Source: Cymodocea nodosa (Eukaryota > Streptophyta > Magnoliopsida > Alismatales > Cymodoceaceae). From it: DNA of 64,000 nucleotides. Below the pieces are notes generated by a model. The model had not been told where the DNA came from. It worked only from the letters and a program-made list of their open reading frames with translations, and did not search any database. This document shows positions 11,372-23,312 of this stretch, in pieces. The stretch's first letter is position 1. The number at the start of each line of letters is the position of its first letter. Location: positions 7,757,501 to 7,821,500 of the forward strand of contig CM072339.1 in NCBI GenBank assembly GCA_036874045.1, read 5' to 3'. The position numbers and the translations under genes are program-made.

Positions 11372-12300
11372 TCAGGGTAATGTAGCAGTTTCTATTTCTA
11401 CATCTATTTCAATATATTCCTCTTTCCACTTCCATTCATTTATGTCTTTCATAATCCATATTTGAAATTTCATTAGTTCATCCCACCATCTTATCAGACA
11501 TAAAGTAGGATCATCATCTTCATTATACCACATTCCTATTTGAATTTTATTAAATTCTATAGATGGTGGTTTAGCTATTTCTCTCGGTATAGGTAAAATT
11601 TCTATATTTTCATCATAACTGTCTATGCTCACTATGTATAAATCAGATCCAAATGCTATTGATATATTTGTGACTAGATATATATATCCATCAAGTATGA
11701 CATGTGTTTGGTTAATTAATGATTTCTGTCCTAGATATATCATAATATTTTCATTCCAAGATCTATTTAGAAAATTATACACACTTAAGCGTAAATCTTC
11801 ACCCCAATTTCTTATAGGTCTCCAATAATATAATTTTTCAGGAATTGCAGAATTTTTATCAGAAATATTAAAGTCGATCCACAATTTATAGTTGATACTT
11901 CATATCTATTAGGTCTTCCTATATTCCATTCTTCTCTTGTTATAGGATTTCTTATCAAAATATCAGGTAATAAACTTGCATACCTTGGTCTCATCCTGTA
12001 TATGATTAATCCTTCATCTATCCCCATAATATGATCTATTCCTTCTAATGTATTGGGTGGAATTCCAGTAGTTTCTTCCATAGCCAGATATTCATGGTTA
12101 ATTGAACTATGATTAAATGACCTCCATATAAATCCATCTCTAATATTAGTCATTTTTGCAGCTTGTAGTCCCTGAAAATATTTTTCTTCAATTTAGTCTT
12201 TAATTTCCTTTGATACACAACACAGCCTTCACAGATCTTTAGCTGATAAGTTACTCAGTACTTCCCTTAGTGCATCCAACGGTAATTGCATCAATTCCAT
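11372..12300 (-). pseudogene. Captured F-box gene, broken
   Basis: From the ATG at 12300 the first 30 codons read like an F-box (LPLDALREVLSNLSAKDL, then RLCCVSKEIKD), interrupted by TGA and TAA stops at about 12229 and 12193. The same frame then runs without stops from 12153 to about 11880. A single frameshift there passes into a second open frame down to 11372. The C-terminal half looks like an F-box-associated domain: RNPITREEWNIGRP, then DGYIYLVTN, a DLYIVSIDSYDENIEILPIP strand pair, and IWIMKDINEWKWKEEYIEI. F-box proteins recruit targets to SCF ubiquitin ligases. The gene has no visible intron, lies on the element's coding strand 190 bp after gag, and is followed by the Athila 3' region and LTR. 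That position implies capture by the retroelement. Family call from motifs only. Confidence 0.75.
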
Positions 12301-12490
12301 TTGCCGATTCTGTATAACACAAACAAAAATTTAGCAGAGACAAAAAATTAACATAACTACTGCACACCCTCATGGAGTTAAGGCATAACTCAACGAACTA
12401 AGTTTGTTGAGTTAAGGACTAACTCTACGATACTATTAACTATAAATAAAAACATATATATATACAGATAGTTGCTTCAGATATGTTGTT

Positions 12491-13834
12491 TCATTTAGCT
12501 ACCCTCCTAGAAGAGGTATCAATTTCATTAACAATTCTATTGACAGGGTTAGGTATTGCTTGTATTGGCAATCCTCCAGTAGGTCTAACTTCCATTGGTT
12601 CCTTCTTTCTAAGTGGTATATTTCTATTCTGATTTTGAATTACCGCATTTCCAAATACAAAATCTAGATGATTGTTTAATTGTTGGATTATCTTTTCTAA
12701 TTTCTCTATTCTAGATCCTTGTTCAATTAATGCTTCATAACTTATATTCTTCTCATTTACATTTTCTCCTCCCTGGAAATTGTTGTTTCTCCAAGATAAA
12801 TTCGGGTGATTTCTCCAATTAGGATTATAAGAATTTCCCAAGTTATCTCTCTGGTTTCTAGCATAAATAATATCTAAATCATTAATGTTTGCATTCTTTT
12901 CTGCTAGCTTTTGATTTAATGATAACTCTTCTATTTTGTTTGTTAATTCAGTTAATTTCACCTCAAGCATAGTACTTGAATCTATTTTATGCATTCCTCT
13001 TGGCAATATTATTTTATCTGCAATAGCTTTAGCTGAGTTTTCCCACTTTGTAGTTCTTTTTGCAAAGTTTTCTAAATATGCCCATGCTTCTTCACTACAT
13101 AATTTTAAAAATCCATTTTGACAAGTAGATTCTAATAAAGATTTCGTTGAAACATCTATGCCTTCATAAATTATACCTATTAATTATGCTTTACTCATTG
13201 CATGATGTGGACATTGAGTTAGTAAATCTTTAAATCTTTCAAAATATTTCTAGAATGATTCACCCTATTTTTGGCTACACATTAATATTTCTTTTTTCTT
13301 TTTAATCGTTTGATGTGTTGGATAATATTTTTCTAGAAAAATAGAGCAAAATTCAGTCCATGTAGAAATTGAATCAGGCGATAGAGTATATAACCATCTC
13401 TTAGCTGTGTCTTTTAAAGAAAAAGGGATATATCTAAGTTTAATAGCATCTATACTCATGTTTGGCATTTTCATCATTTGACAAACTTCATTAAATTCTC
13501 TAAGGAAATAATAGGCATCCTCTCTTTCTAATCCATGAAAATGTGGCAATTGACTAATATAATTAGATGTCAGTTCAAACCTATCTCCCTCAAAGTTTGA
13601 CAATCGAATATATGAAGGTTCATCAACTAATTCAGGATACAAAATCTCTCCTAATGGTTTTTCTACTGGAGCAGCCATTTCTACATTCTCTTTTAAAGAA
13701 AGGTTAGCTACACCTCAAAGAATTTCGTTAAAGTTCAGTTCAGAAAATTTTTCAGTACTCCTTTGTGATGAAAATTCCTAGGTTGGTGTTCTTACTAATC
13801 GTTTAGTGCTTAGAAAACGGGTCCATGTGCTCAT
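12491..13834 (-). pseudogene. gag: Athila-type gag capsid ORF, no zinc knuckle
   Basis: One frame of about 448 codons from the ATG at 13834 (MSTWTRFLSTKRLV) to 12491, broken by a few stops. The longest pieces are 13678-13265 and 13006-12491. The retrotransposon gag core is clear: LPHFHGLEREDAYYFLREF, AKRWLYTLSPDSISTW and IFLEKYYP, followed by YFERFKDLLTQCPHH. The C-terminal part has SYNPNWRNHPNLSWRNN, which in Athila gag normally follows the zinc finger, but no Cys/His knuckle is present. A coiled-coil-prone stretch (IEKLEKIIQQLNNHLDF) follows. Downstream there is no protease or RT, only the F-box pseudogene. In intact elements this protein forms the particle shell. Confidence 0.85.
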
Positions 13835-14570
13835 AAACAAATAGCAGAAGATTAATTACATACTAGTTTGAAGCTTTCCATTCAATAAATATTTGTTGTC
13901 GGATGAAGTTGAATCAACTGCTTCTCCTTCCAGTTCCTCCAACGCATTCTCCTTTCTTTTAAAAGTGCTGGTAACTCGTAAATAATATTCTGTTTTATAT
14001 ATATAATGCACATCCATAAAGTGAATAAATCTCGTCGCAAGAACATGTCTTGTAACGTGCATCGTGGTTCCTGTTTTTACTAGGATGACCTCGTGGAGTT
14101 ACGTTTAACTCAATGAACTTACTTCGTTGAGTTAACACTTAGCAACCTCTAAGTTTTACTCTCGTAAGTTCCTCTTTGCTCTTTTTTTCTTTTTCATTAT
14201 GCTAACTGAAATAAAGTTAAATCTATATCATTAATACATCATTCTAATCAAAATTCGTTTAAATATGAACATTATATAAAGATTTAACTTGAAGGTCTTT
14301 TTATGTTATGTAGAATTTACATTTTACCTTGCAACATGTAGAAATTTTTAAGCATTTATCATGTCATTCAACAAATTGTAAATCTGTTAAACATTCATTC
14401 ATAATCTTCCACAATATATATATATCATTCAATAAATTCCATTCATTTCACATTCAAAACACGTATGAAAAGTACATCTGAAAAATTATATTCATTAATA
14501 TGAATCAATTTACAGTACAAATACATTAGACATTTTTCATACAACTATACAAGTAGGCGAACAATACAAT
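13835..14570 (-). promoter_or_regulatory. ORF2-gag spacer with TATA-like box
   Basis: Non-coding. On the minus strand TATATATATAAAA (complement 13993-14005) lies about 160 nt before the gag ATG. Further upstream at 14085-14140 are gtggagttac...taactcaatg and cgttgagttaac words like those before ORF2. The half at 14160-14570 is AT-rich 3' flank of ORF2. I infer a possible internal promoter for the downstream gag; the TATA could also be chance in such AT-rich DNA. Confidence 0.35.
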
Positions 14571-14825
14571 TTAATATCTATTCCTAAGTTCATCTACTTC
14601 CTTCTGGAGTTTTTCTAATTGAAGTTCTAATTGATTAATTCTTTCTACTGCTCCTGTAATTTCTCCAGAAGGTACAGCTAGCTCTACAGCTACAAAATTT
14701 TTGTATTCTTTCACTGAAATGGTTCTGAATCTGATCCTTTTTTATGCCCATTTCATGAAATCAATACAATCCACCATCAGTAGTGGAATCAAATCTCCAT
14801 AAAACAATTTTTTCTTTTCTGTTCT
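14571..14825 (-). pseudogene. ORF2 copy 3, C-terminal end beyond the nested element
   Basis: Reads KKLFYGDLIPLL directly from the border of LTR 2, then one stop (TAA at about 14740), then a conserved SVKEYKNF and a coiled-coil tail (ITGAVERINQLELQLEKLQ) ending with TAA at 14571. The same KLFYGD block follows the 'QINW' block in ORF2 copies 2, 6 and 7. The matching 'QINW' part stands 18.5 kb away at 33326-33370, on the other side of element N, and the frame continues across when N and one copy of the 5-bp duplication are left out. Confidence 0.9.
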
Positions 14826-16667
14826 TGTTTGGGTTTTCCCAACACTACACTAGAAAAACTTAGATTTGTTACTTCTATTTTTACTTAGTTAATTTATCTT
14901 TATGCCTATTCTTTCTTTTAGAAGTAAACAAACAACCTTTAATACAATTTAGATATTAATTCCAATTTGTACTTTAACTGCAAGTGCACAGTGTCTATTG
15001 TATTAGTGTGCAAGTATAGGTCGATCCCATAGGGAATTGCTGAGGAATTTAAGAAATGTTTGATTGTGAACAATTCAAATATATATTCAATAAGCACTCC
15101 GTTGAGTTACAGTTAACTCAACGGACTAAGTTCGTTGAGTTATGGCTAACTCAACGGACTATCCTCGTGGACTTAAGTTAACTCCACGAGCCTATCTCTT
15201 CTTTATAATATTGCTATTTACAAAGGAATTCGGCCAACCATTGGGCGATTCCATAGATTGTAAATAACATCAATTAAGCTTTTTAATGCTAGTTAACATT
15301 GGATTTATCATTAAGCAATACTAACATTCAGATGATTCAAACAGTAACCATTAAAATCTTTAAGTTTTTTTTGTACGAACCAATTTCAGTAAACTATAAA
15401 ATTAAAACTAACATAAAACAATCATAAAACTGATATAGATAACATTAATCACGATACAACACAAACAATACAACACTCAAATACAACATACAAACAAAGA
15501 TAAATTGTTTTTGTATTTTTGTTTTGATGTGAACATGGAAATGGGCGAAAGGTGAAATGTAAAGTAATCTCACTCGAGAGTAAATACTTCCGACACTACT
15601 TGCAACGCGATTACACCACTGAAAATTAAACTACTTATAATTCTGTCTCCTCTCCTTATAGAATCGTGAGTCCAAAATTGCAAGATGATCTCCTCTTTAG
15701 CATACAGGCATCAACCCGAAGCCAAGGCTAAAAGCTTTACGATCTCCTGAAATATGAGTCGGCACTTGGTGAAAATGTCTTCCCTTCCTGCGATGCGATC
15801 ACTCCTCACAGTGGTTGTTAGGCACTGTGTTTGGCTCGGAATCGACCCGACATCAGGCAAGTATCCTCACAGACCTCCGATGATTGGTGATTATGATGGT
15901 GATAACGGTGGTTGGTGTGATACTTCGGAGAATCGCCGATACTGTCTGCAGAAAGCTCGGTGCTCCTCCTTTGTATACACTGGCCGTCCATCGATCACAC
16001 TTTCTTCTTTTTTTCTTCTTTTCTTTTATATTTCTTCAGTAGTAATTGCTTCTACTTGAATGATCGGTTGGATTTCCTTCCTTCAGATCAACGGCGATGA
16101 TTTCTTTCTCCCTACGTGATTGAATTCTTGCGTGATACGTGCAAACGTGGTTTTTCCTTCCAACTATCTGTTCCTGCAACTGCTATAGTGGCATTTTGGA
16201 AAATAACTATAAAATACATGCAATAAAGAAATAAGCCACTAACTTAACGCGTTACCTTAGTGTATATTCATGTAACTCAACGCATACAGTTATGCTAACT
16301 TAACGAGTTATAACTTAAGTAAATCTACTAGATCTCGACACGTGTTAACAGCAATTTAAACATAAAATAACATTTCGAAGAGTTACAGGTCTAACTATCC
16401 AATGCTCAGATGCATTTTCGGATAGTTACAGCTAACTCACTGAAAGTTCACTTAAGACATTCATTCTGGTTTCGACACGTGTACATCTGGAAATAATAAA
16501 ATATTCTCTCTAAACATAACTGTTCGGCAATTTAAACATAACTATCCGATACATATTCGGTCTGTTAAACATAACTATCCGAATTTGTTTGGTATGTTAA
16601 ACATAACTATCCGAAATATCAGAAAATTCAGATACTTAGGAATTTCACAGCCTACAACTTACCGACA
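14826..16667 (-). repeat. Athila-type LTR 2 (3' LTR of N), truncated
   Basis: Starts on plus with TGTTTGGGTTTTCCC as LTR 3 does, and follows LTR 3 throughout up to accgaca at 16667, where homology stops. About 180 bp at the LTR start side, including its TGTTTAGAATG terminus, is missing. Two near-perfect inverted words lie at 15099-15124 (11-bp arms, 4-nt loop) and 15133-15156. The leader hairpin CACAGTG/CACTGTG is at 15807-15829 and the TATA box complement at about 16022-16032. Confidence 0.88.
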
Positions 16668-17138
16668 TTTAAACCAATTATGAAATATGTATAACTCAAC
16701 AAAGCACCTTCGTTGGGTTAACTTTTAATTCAACAAACTTGTTTGTTGACTTAAGTTCACTTAAGCTTATTTCTATTGTTTCTGTAAATTTTACCTCTCA
16801 AAACTAAAACTCTCAAATGTCAATAATTATATAAGTATCAGTTTTCTAATTATCATCTGTCAGATTACAATAACCATTCAATAGCATCTCCTTTTATAAT
16901 ATATATATGCAATTAAGATCATAATCATCTTTTTATAATATTTCTCCCCCTTTTTGTCATTAATCAAAAAGATAATTACAGAGAATATATATCCATATAT
17001 AAGAGATATAATTACAACAACTCTTTCTGTAAACAAGAATAATAATTGAACACATTTATAGAAAAATATATTGTTCAATCAATTAAACAAGTAATACAAA
17101 CATTACATTTTGTATTCAGATACAAACAAAAATAGTTA
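16668..17138 (-). other. 3' flank of ORF2 copy 2 with copia-type polypurine tract
   Basis: No gene seen. At 16944-16955 the minus strand reads AAAAAGGGGGAG, the same tract that precedes the copia LTRs at 52709 and 57560, and like them it lies a few hundred bases after the ORF2 stop. No copia LTR follows it here. The junction to LTR 2 is at 16667/16668. Confidence 0.5.
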
Positions 17139-19394
17139 TCAACCCCTCCTAAGTATATCACTTATAGCATTACATATTTTATCTCCTAGATGCCTAATAT
17201 CATTTCTGATGTCGTTAAGCACTGCATCTAAGTCAGGAGGTAACTAGGTTTGCTGTTCTTCTTGAACTGAATAACTTTGTTGTTGTTGTTGTATATGGTC
17301 TGTATCAGGTTGTTGTTGTTGTTGTTCTCGTTGAGGTTTATGCATGGCTTGGAATTTTTGCAAATCTTTGACACTAAATGCTCTCATGCCTTTAGTTTCA
17401 GAGGGCCAGTCAGATAAAGTGAATTGGCTTGCAAGGATTCTACATACAGCATCACCATAAAATAACTTTAAACTCATATGCTGTAGTTGAGACATAAAAA
17501 CATCAAACCAATTTATTTGAATTCTATTCAGCAGGCCATAAGTTGCATATAAATAGCTTCTGTTGACTTTCAAATTGTGTCCAACTCTCTGAAATAAATT
17601 TGCATGCAATATATTTGCAATAAACCTTGCCTCTGCATTTAGATTTTCCATTAATCTCATTTCAGAATATACATCTGGAATTTTTGATAAAGATTGAATG
17701 TTCCATTCCAATTGTCTTATTATGTCAAATTTGTTGGTAACAACAACACCTTCATTCTTTAATCCTAAAACTTCAAAAATTAACTCAGGAGATAACATAA
17801 ACTCCTATTCATTTATTTGAGTTTTCAAAAAATTTCCATTCTTGAACAGATTGCTATAAAAAGCTGCAATAAGCTTTGTAATATTGCTTCCATTTCGTTC
17901 CTACTTGCAAGAATTTAATGAGGCCTTGAAACTCAAATAGATCTCTTATTTCCATCAAATTTCTGAATTTTATTGGACGAGCATGCAGAGTCTAACATGT
18001 AATCAGATTATTGTATTTCTGCAATGCTTCTTCAGATCTAAAATGAATTGCATTACCTTGAATTTTTAATATGATACCTGAAGCCGTGATTCAAAGTTTA
18101 ATTCATCTTCAGGAACCTCTTCTTCAAAATGAATGTCATGTTGTTCCTCTTCCAAAATATTATCTTGAAGCTGCTCAGGTAAGCTTGATTCTTTAGCTTC
18201 AACAGTGTTAAGAACATTGTTAATATGCTCAACATTCATCTGTTCAGTCTCTATAGAATGTTCAGAGTACAATTTTTCCACAAATTCTATAGCCGGTGTA
18301 TCTATCTGTAATTGTTCATTTTGTTCAATAGATAATTCCATTGATTCATGCTGTGAATTCTCAAACTCTGCTTCTATAGATTCCGTAGAAGGCTGGTTAA
18401 CTTTTAGCTCTTCTAGAGTTTTAACAATTTCAATATCTGCTACTCTAGACAATTCAGCCTGTGAACTAGTTACTACTTCAACATTGTCAATTATATCTGC
18501 AATAACTTGTTCAATGTCAAGTGCCTGATGCTCTGATTTGTTAATTTCTACATCATCAGGACTTGTACTAATAGAAAAACTTGAGCTCATATTTGACTTG
18601 GATTTCTTCTCAAGTTTTCTAGCAAGGGAAAATAAAGTCTCATTATCTTCATCAGTTTCAGTGTGTTCGGAACTGATGAGTTTATCAGATGTACAATAAG
18701 GTACAATGTCTAGACATACATTATCCTTTGGAAATAAATTTTCATCTGATTTTCCTTTTTCAATAGACTTTGTTTCCTTAGACATAAGTTTTCTGACTTT
18801 CCTTCTTCTATAACATTTTTGTTTCTCCTTTTCAAGTATTGCTGTTTTCTTTTCAAATTGCTCCATAAAAGTTTTCTGCTTTAATTCTTCTAAGGCACTT
18901 TCTATTGCAACAGCCTTTCGAAGACTGTCAACTTTTGTTTTGTCTACAGCAATATCTGATTCTACTTGTTTTGAATATAAAGGAGTAGGGATAGCTGATT
19001 CATGCTCTTCCTCAAATGCATGTAGTCTTGTATTGTTTATAGGAGTTTGAGGAGTTCTATTTGATGAACCTACACCTTTTTCCAAATATTTTGCATACTA
19101 TTCCAAAAATGCAATCTCACCACATTTCATTCTGTATTCTCTATCAAATTTACTATGAATACCCATGTATGTAATATTTGCATTAGTATGTCGAAGTTCT
19201 TGTCTAACTTCATCTAATATTCCCTAAGGAAAGAAGTAATCTCTATAAAGTTTTGCTATCCTTTTGTCCACTCAAAATATTTTCTTGAACCAAGTATGTG
19301 GAACTTCATCATTCTCTATTTCTTTTCCTTTTGCATCTCTTCTGCTTTTGCCTTTTCCTCTGCCATGACCTTTGTAGAACTTGGAGACCATCAT
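17139..19394 (-). pseudogene. ORF2 copy 2, nearly full length, broken
   Basis: From the ATGs at 19394/19391 (MMVSKFYKGHGRGKGKSRR, strongly basic) to a stop at 17139. Most pieces stay in one frame: 19394-19086 with three stops, the 339-codon stretch 19085-18066, then a region with stops and a frameshift, then 17798-17244 and a short in-frame tail after one TAG. Order: basic N-terminus, acidic low-complexity middle, domain with NLMEIRDLFEFQGL (about 17960), PELIFEVLGLKNEG, RIQINWFDVFMSQLQ, KLFYGDAVCRILASQ, a poly-Gln linker and a C-terminal coiled coil ending ISDILRRG. I do not know its biochemical function. It resembles the plant transposon protein family and copies 1, 3, 6 and 7. It lies between an LTR-like promoter and a copia-type polypurine tract. 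Confidence 0.7.
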
Positions 19395-19912
19395 CGTAGG
19401 TTGTAACATTAACAAGCGGGAAAGATTTTCTTGACAAAGTTTACAAATAACCTAAGTCCCCGTGTAATAAGTGTTTAAATAGGGTTTTTAGGCATATAAC
19501 TCAACGTGAAGAGAAGTCGGGTTTAGAAATTAAATAAATATCGAATAAAGTTTATTCAATCAAGGTACCCGAAATATTCAAGTATAACTCGTTGAGTTAA
19601 CCAACCTAACGAGTAAAACGCTGTCTAGAGGCAGTTTTACACATTACCTTATCTAACATAATGTCTAGTTAGTACACCAATTTTCGTATGCTTCCAAATG
19701 AAACATTCCAAAAACAACACACATGCTAAACTTAACATTATCTTGAGAACATTGTAAACTATTTGAACATTTTGTCCTTTGAATCTAAAATAGTTTATTT
19801 ATCGTTTTAAATTATTTCATCAAGATTTTAAGAGGACATTAATTCAGATTAACTAAGATTTGTATTCTAAATTATATTAATCTGTTTTCGACATTGTTAA
19901 TCCTCCCCCTAC
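19395..19912 (-). promoter_or_regulatory. LTR-like upstream region of ORF2 copy 2
   Basis: On the minus strand a polypurine tract, GTAGGGGGAGG (19902-19912), is followed by about 500 bp that look like LTR U3 and then by ORF2. A TATA-like CTATTTAAAC (complement 19474-19483) lies about 80 nt before the ATG. Words such as taactcgttgagttaac occur at 19580-19600. I do not see a clean TG terminus after the tract. ORF2 copy 7 has the same order of tract, U3-like DNA, TATA and ATG. Confidence 0.5.
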
Positions 19913-20970
19913 AAATATACTTCAAATATATTCAATCAAAATACAAAATATACTTGTAGTGACAATAGATGTTAAGTATAACTATACTTTTACATTTTCT
20001 TTTCAGAGACTTCTGTTATCTTGACATCATCAAAAATGATTTCCAGAATCAATTCCTACTGTATATGAATCAAAACACAACTTTGAACTCAATGCGATTA
20101 ATTCAAGGAGAATAAAAGAATGTATCTCAAATAAATGTTTTCAAAAGTACTAATGTTGATTCAATAAATCAGAAGTCATATTGGTATAAACTATATGAGA
20201 TTCAAAGATATCTGTAATTAATGAAACAACTTTTTCTTTTCAAAACAGTAAATATTGATAATTTTCTTTAAAAGTTAGTTTGAAAAGCTTGTATCATACA
20301 AGAGCTTTCTAATGTACCCGTGTAATGAGCTTTTAGTCAACAATCCCAAATCTGATCAGAACCTTAGGTTGCCAGATTTAAAGAATCCTTTTTCAGGACA
20401 ACAATCCTTACATACCTATCTGCTTAAGTACAAAAGGCTCATGATCAAACTGATCAATAAACTCTCAAAGATTTTTACTTTGTAAGCACTTTTCATTTTA
20501 AGCACAATATATATGTATTCCATTAATACAGATGTAATAAAACACAAATCTCATACAATTTTTACTTCTATGATTGTACTGAGAATATGAATCAGTTTCA
20601 ATAAGCTTATACTTTTGATTAACAGTTTAAGATGAGTTACATATAACTTATTCTACAAGTTTAATCAATTAAGTCAAATTTATGCATGATCATATGCATT
20701 TTCCTTGATTCAAAGAAAACATTTAATCAAAATTTCAGAATGTCAGAAGTATTTAATGTTTTTCATTTACACTTCCACTTAAAATCGTTAAAACCATTAA
20801 AATTGATAAACTACTTAAAATCAATAAGATACTACTATGATTTTACAATAAATACATAGTTTCTTAAGCAACAGTTTAGATATTACTTTAGATATTTTAT
20901 AATAAGTATATAATATCTATGAGGTGAACAACATCATCAATAATATTTATCTTTTTATGTGGAGTTTAAG
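19913..20970 (-). other. Athila 3' noncoding region, diverged copy
   Basis: No gene seen. Parallels 9760-10560: it shares the block from 'catacaagagctttctaat' through two 'caacaatcc' repeats to 'aataagatact'. It joins the end of copia RNase H near 20900-20970 without any copia 3' LTR, so copia's 3' end was lost in the event that made this junction. Confidence 0.6.
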
Positions 20971-20974
20971 CATT

Positions 20975-21784
20975 TTACACATCACATAGCCTACAAATAC
21001 CTAAATTTAATCTAATGTTGCAGAATGTATTTTCGTCTAGAGGTTTTGTAAATATATCAGCTAATTGATTTTTACTAGACACAAATTTTAATTTAATTTT
21101 TCTTTTAATTACGTTATCTCTTAGAAAATGATGTCTAACCTCTATATGTTTTGCTTTAGAATATAATATAGGATTTTTAGAAAGATTTATTGTAGAACTA
21201 CTGTCACAATAAATCTCAGTTGTATCATAAGATAATCCAAAATCTTCTAAAGTTTGCCTTATCCACAGAATCTGAGTGCAACACAGTGCAGCAGCAACAT
21301 ATTCAGCTTCTGTAGTAGAAAGTGCTACACAGTTTTGCTTTCTACTAAACCATGACACCAAATTATTTCCCAATAATTGACATGTGCCACTAGTACTCTT
21401 TCTATCAGATTTAGATCCTGCATAATCAACATCAGTATATCCTATAAGATCTATTGAACTATCCTTAGAATAATACAGTTTGAAATTTTTAGTTCCTTGT
21501 ATATATCTAAATATTCTTTTAACTGCAACTAAGTGTGATTCCTTAGGATTTGATTGAAATCTAGCACAAACACACATAGCAAACATAATATCAGGTCTAC
21601 TAGCAGTCAAATAAAGTAAAGAACCAATCATACTTCTGTATTTTCTTTGATCTGTAGATTTTCCTATGTCATCAATATCTAACTTTAAAGTAGTACTCAT
21701 AGGAGTTCCTCGAATCCTTGTATCATTAAAATTAAATTTCTTAAGCATTTCATCTACTTATTTTTCCTGACTTAAAAATATACC
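20975..21784 (-). pseudogene. pol: copia RT C-terminus and RNase H
   Basis: Open from 21748 to 20975, with a few codons before it (DKGIFLSQEK, one stop) that belong to the RT thumb/connection. RNase H motifs are clear: YTDVDYAGSKSDRKSTSG, LSTTEAEYVAA, YCDSSSTINLSKNP, KHIEVRHHFLRD and NQLADIFTKPL. This order is diagnostic of Ty1/copia. The catalytic Asp/Glu positions appear kept. The upstream catalytic palm of RT is gone; the join to the protease region is at about 21786. It would degrade RNA in RNA-DNA hybrids during reverse transcription, but has no start of its own here. Confidence 0.93.
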
Positions 21785-21785
21785 T

Positions 21786-22091
21786 TTATCCATTTATGAC
21801 ACTTAGCAAATTAAAACCTTGGTTTTCTATAAATAGTACATTCGAAATAACACAAGTAGGAGTTATTTGAACATTTCCCATACCTATGATTTTATCTTTG
21901 CTTTTGTTTCCAAATGTTACACTTCCTTTCATGGTATTTGTAAAATTTTGTAATAGACTTTTTGTCTGGTCATGTGACTTGACGCTCCATTGTCCAAGAT
22001 CCATTTTGATGTTGTTTCCTCCTACAACACAAATTAAGAAAAAATTTTCTTGGTACCTAATGTTGTTGAGGACCAAGTTCATTAAACGCAT
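21786..22091 (-). pseudogene. pol: copia protease-region fragment
   Basis: Reads MDLGQWSVKSHDQTKSLL, GSVTFGNKSKDKIIGMGNVQ and VLFIENQGFNLLSV, matching the stretch in SIRE-type copia where the Asp protease active site is followed by a beta-rich region and 'NLLS(I/V)'. The usual D-S-G-C active-site segment appears degraded into DLGQWSV. It ends at the large deletion that removes integrase and most of RT. Confidence 0.7.
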
Positions 22092-23303
22092 ATTTCTTCT
22101 TTTTGTTTAAAAATAGTTTAACATTATCATTTATATTCTTATTAGTTATAAGTACTATTGATTTATCATTAGCTTCATACTCACATATAGCATTATTGCT
22201 TTTGCAATCATTCTTTTTGTTTTTAGATGTAGTATAATCAAGACCAAACATATTTTTATCAGATGTTAATTTATTTTGGTCATGCTTATACATTTCTGTA
22301 AGTTCATACCAAGATTTTGTACTTGTATTAACACTTTCCGTACATAAAAAATCTTTTTCTACATAAGAATTTTTTGTTTTATCACATGCAGAATGAGTAA
22401 TTGGTCTAATACCAGTGTATTGAATTACATGCTTAGGTTTCTGAATTTTCAGTTTACTACAATTTTCTGAAATTTTAGAAACATTAGAAACTGAATTTCT
22501 AGAACAAGAAACAAGATTTTTAGAAACATTTATAGTCATGTTAGAAGTACAATTTGACAAATCACATTGATTTATATTATTACTACATGATTCATCCCTT
22601 GAAGTAGCTACTTCTACATATTTATTACCTTATTTCATAATAAAAGGAATTTTAGTCTTAGATTTACTTGAACTGCAACTAATAAATCCTTTATTGGCTT
22701 GAGATTCAGGATAATCAAATCCTAAGCCAAATTTATAAGACACCGCAGGGGTACTAGTTAGTTTGTCTAACTTAGTTTGACTTAAATTCCATTTCTCAAA
22801 GGTAGAATTTAAATCTTGCTCTCTCAGTTTTAATTTTTCTATCTCTAATTCAAGTTCATTTATATTGTTCCTCAACATTTCATTTTCAGATTCTATCTTT
22901 AATTTTTCAGCATTTATATTCTGTATTTGTTCATGCAAGATACATTCATTAAATCTAAATTTTTGCAAATCTCTAACATGATTTTCATTATCACATTTAA
23001 ACTTTTCTAAAGTAGTAGACATGAAACAATTTTCTTCTTCCATAATGGGTAAAGATTTTCTAATATTCTTATTTTCCAGTTACATACTTTAAGTTTTTGT
23101 AATAATACATGATAAGCACATAATAATTCATCAAAGTTGAAATCTAAATGACTTTCAGGATTAGATATTACCTCAGACTCATCTGCCATGAAGCACACAT
23201 GAGCAACGTCTTCTAACTCTTGTTCTCCTTCTGAATGTGAAGATTTTGATGCTAATTCCTCAGATTCAGACTCTTCAGACGTGTCATCCCAAGTGACCTT
23301 CAA
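22092..23303 (-). pseudogene. gag: copia gag C-terminal coiled-coil region
   Basis: Three open stretches in series (23303-23007, 23043-22630, 22560-22057). They begin with an acidic Ser/Glu run (SEESESEELASKSSHSEGEQ) and a long coiled coil (NAEKLKIESENEMLRNNINE), then a Ser/Asn/Lys-rich linker leading toward protease. SIRE-type elements carry such a long helical extension between the gag zinc knuckle and protease. In-frame stops and a frame change between pieces show it is not functional. Confidence 0.7.
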
Positions 23304-23312
23304 AGTCTTTTT

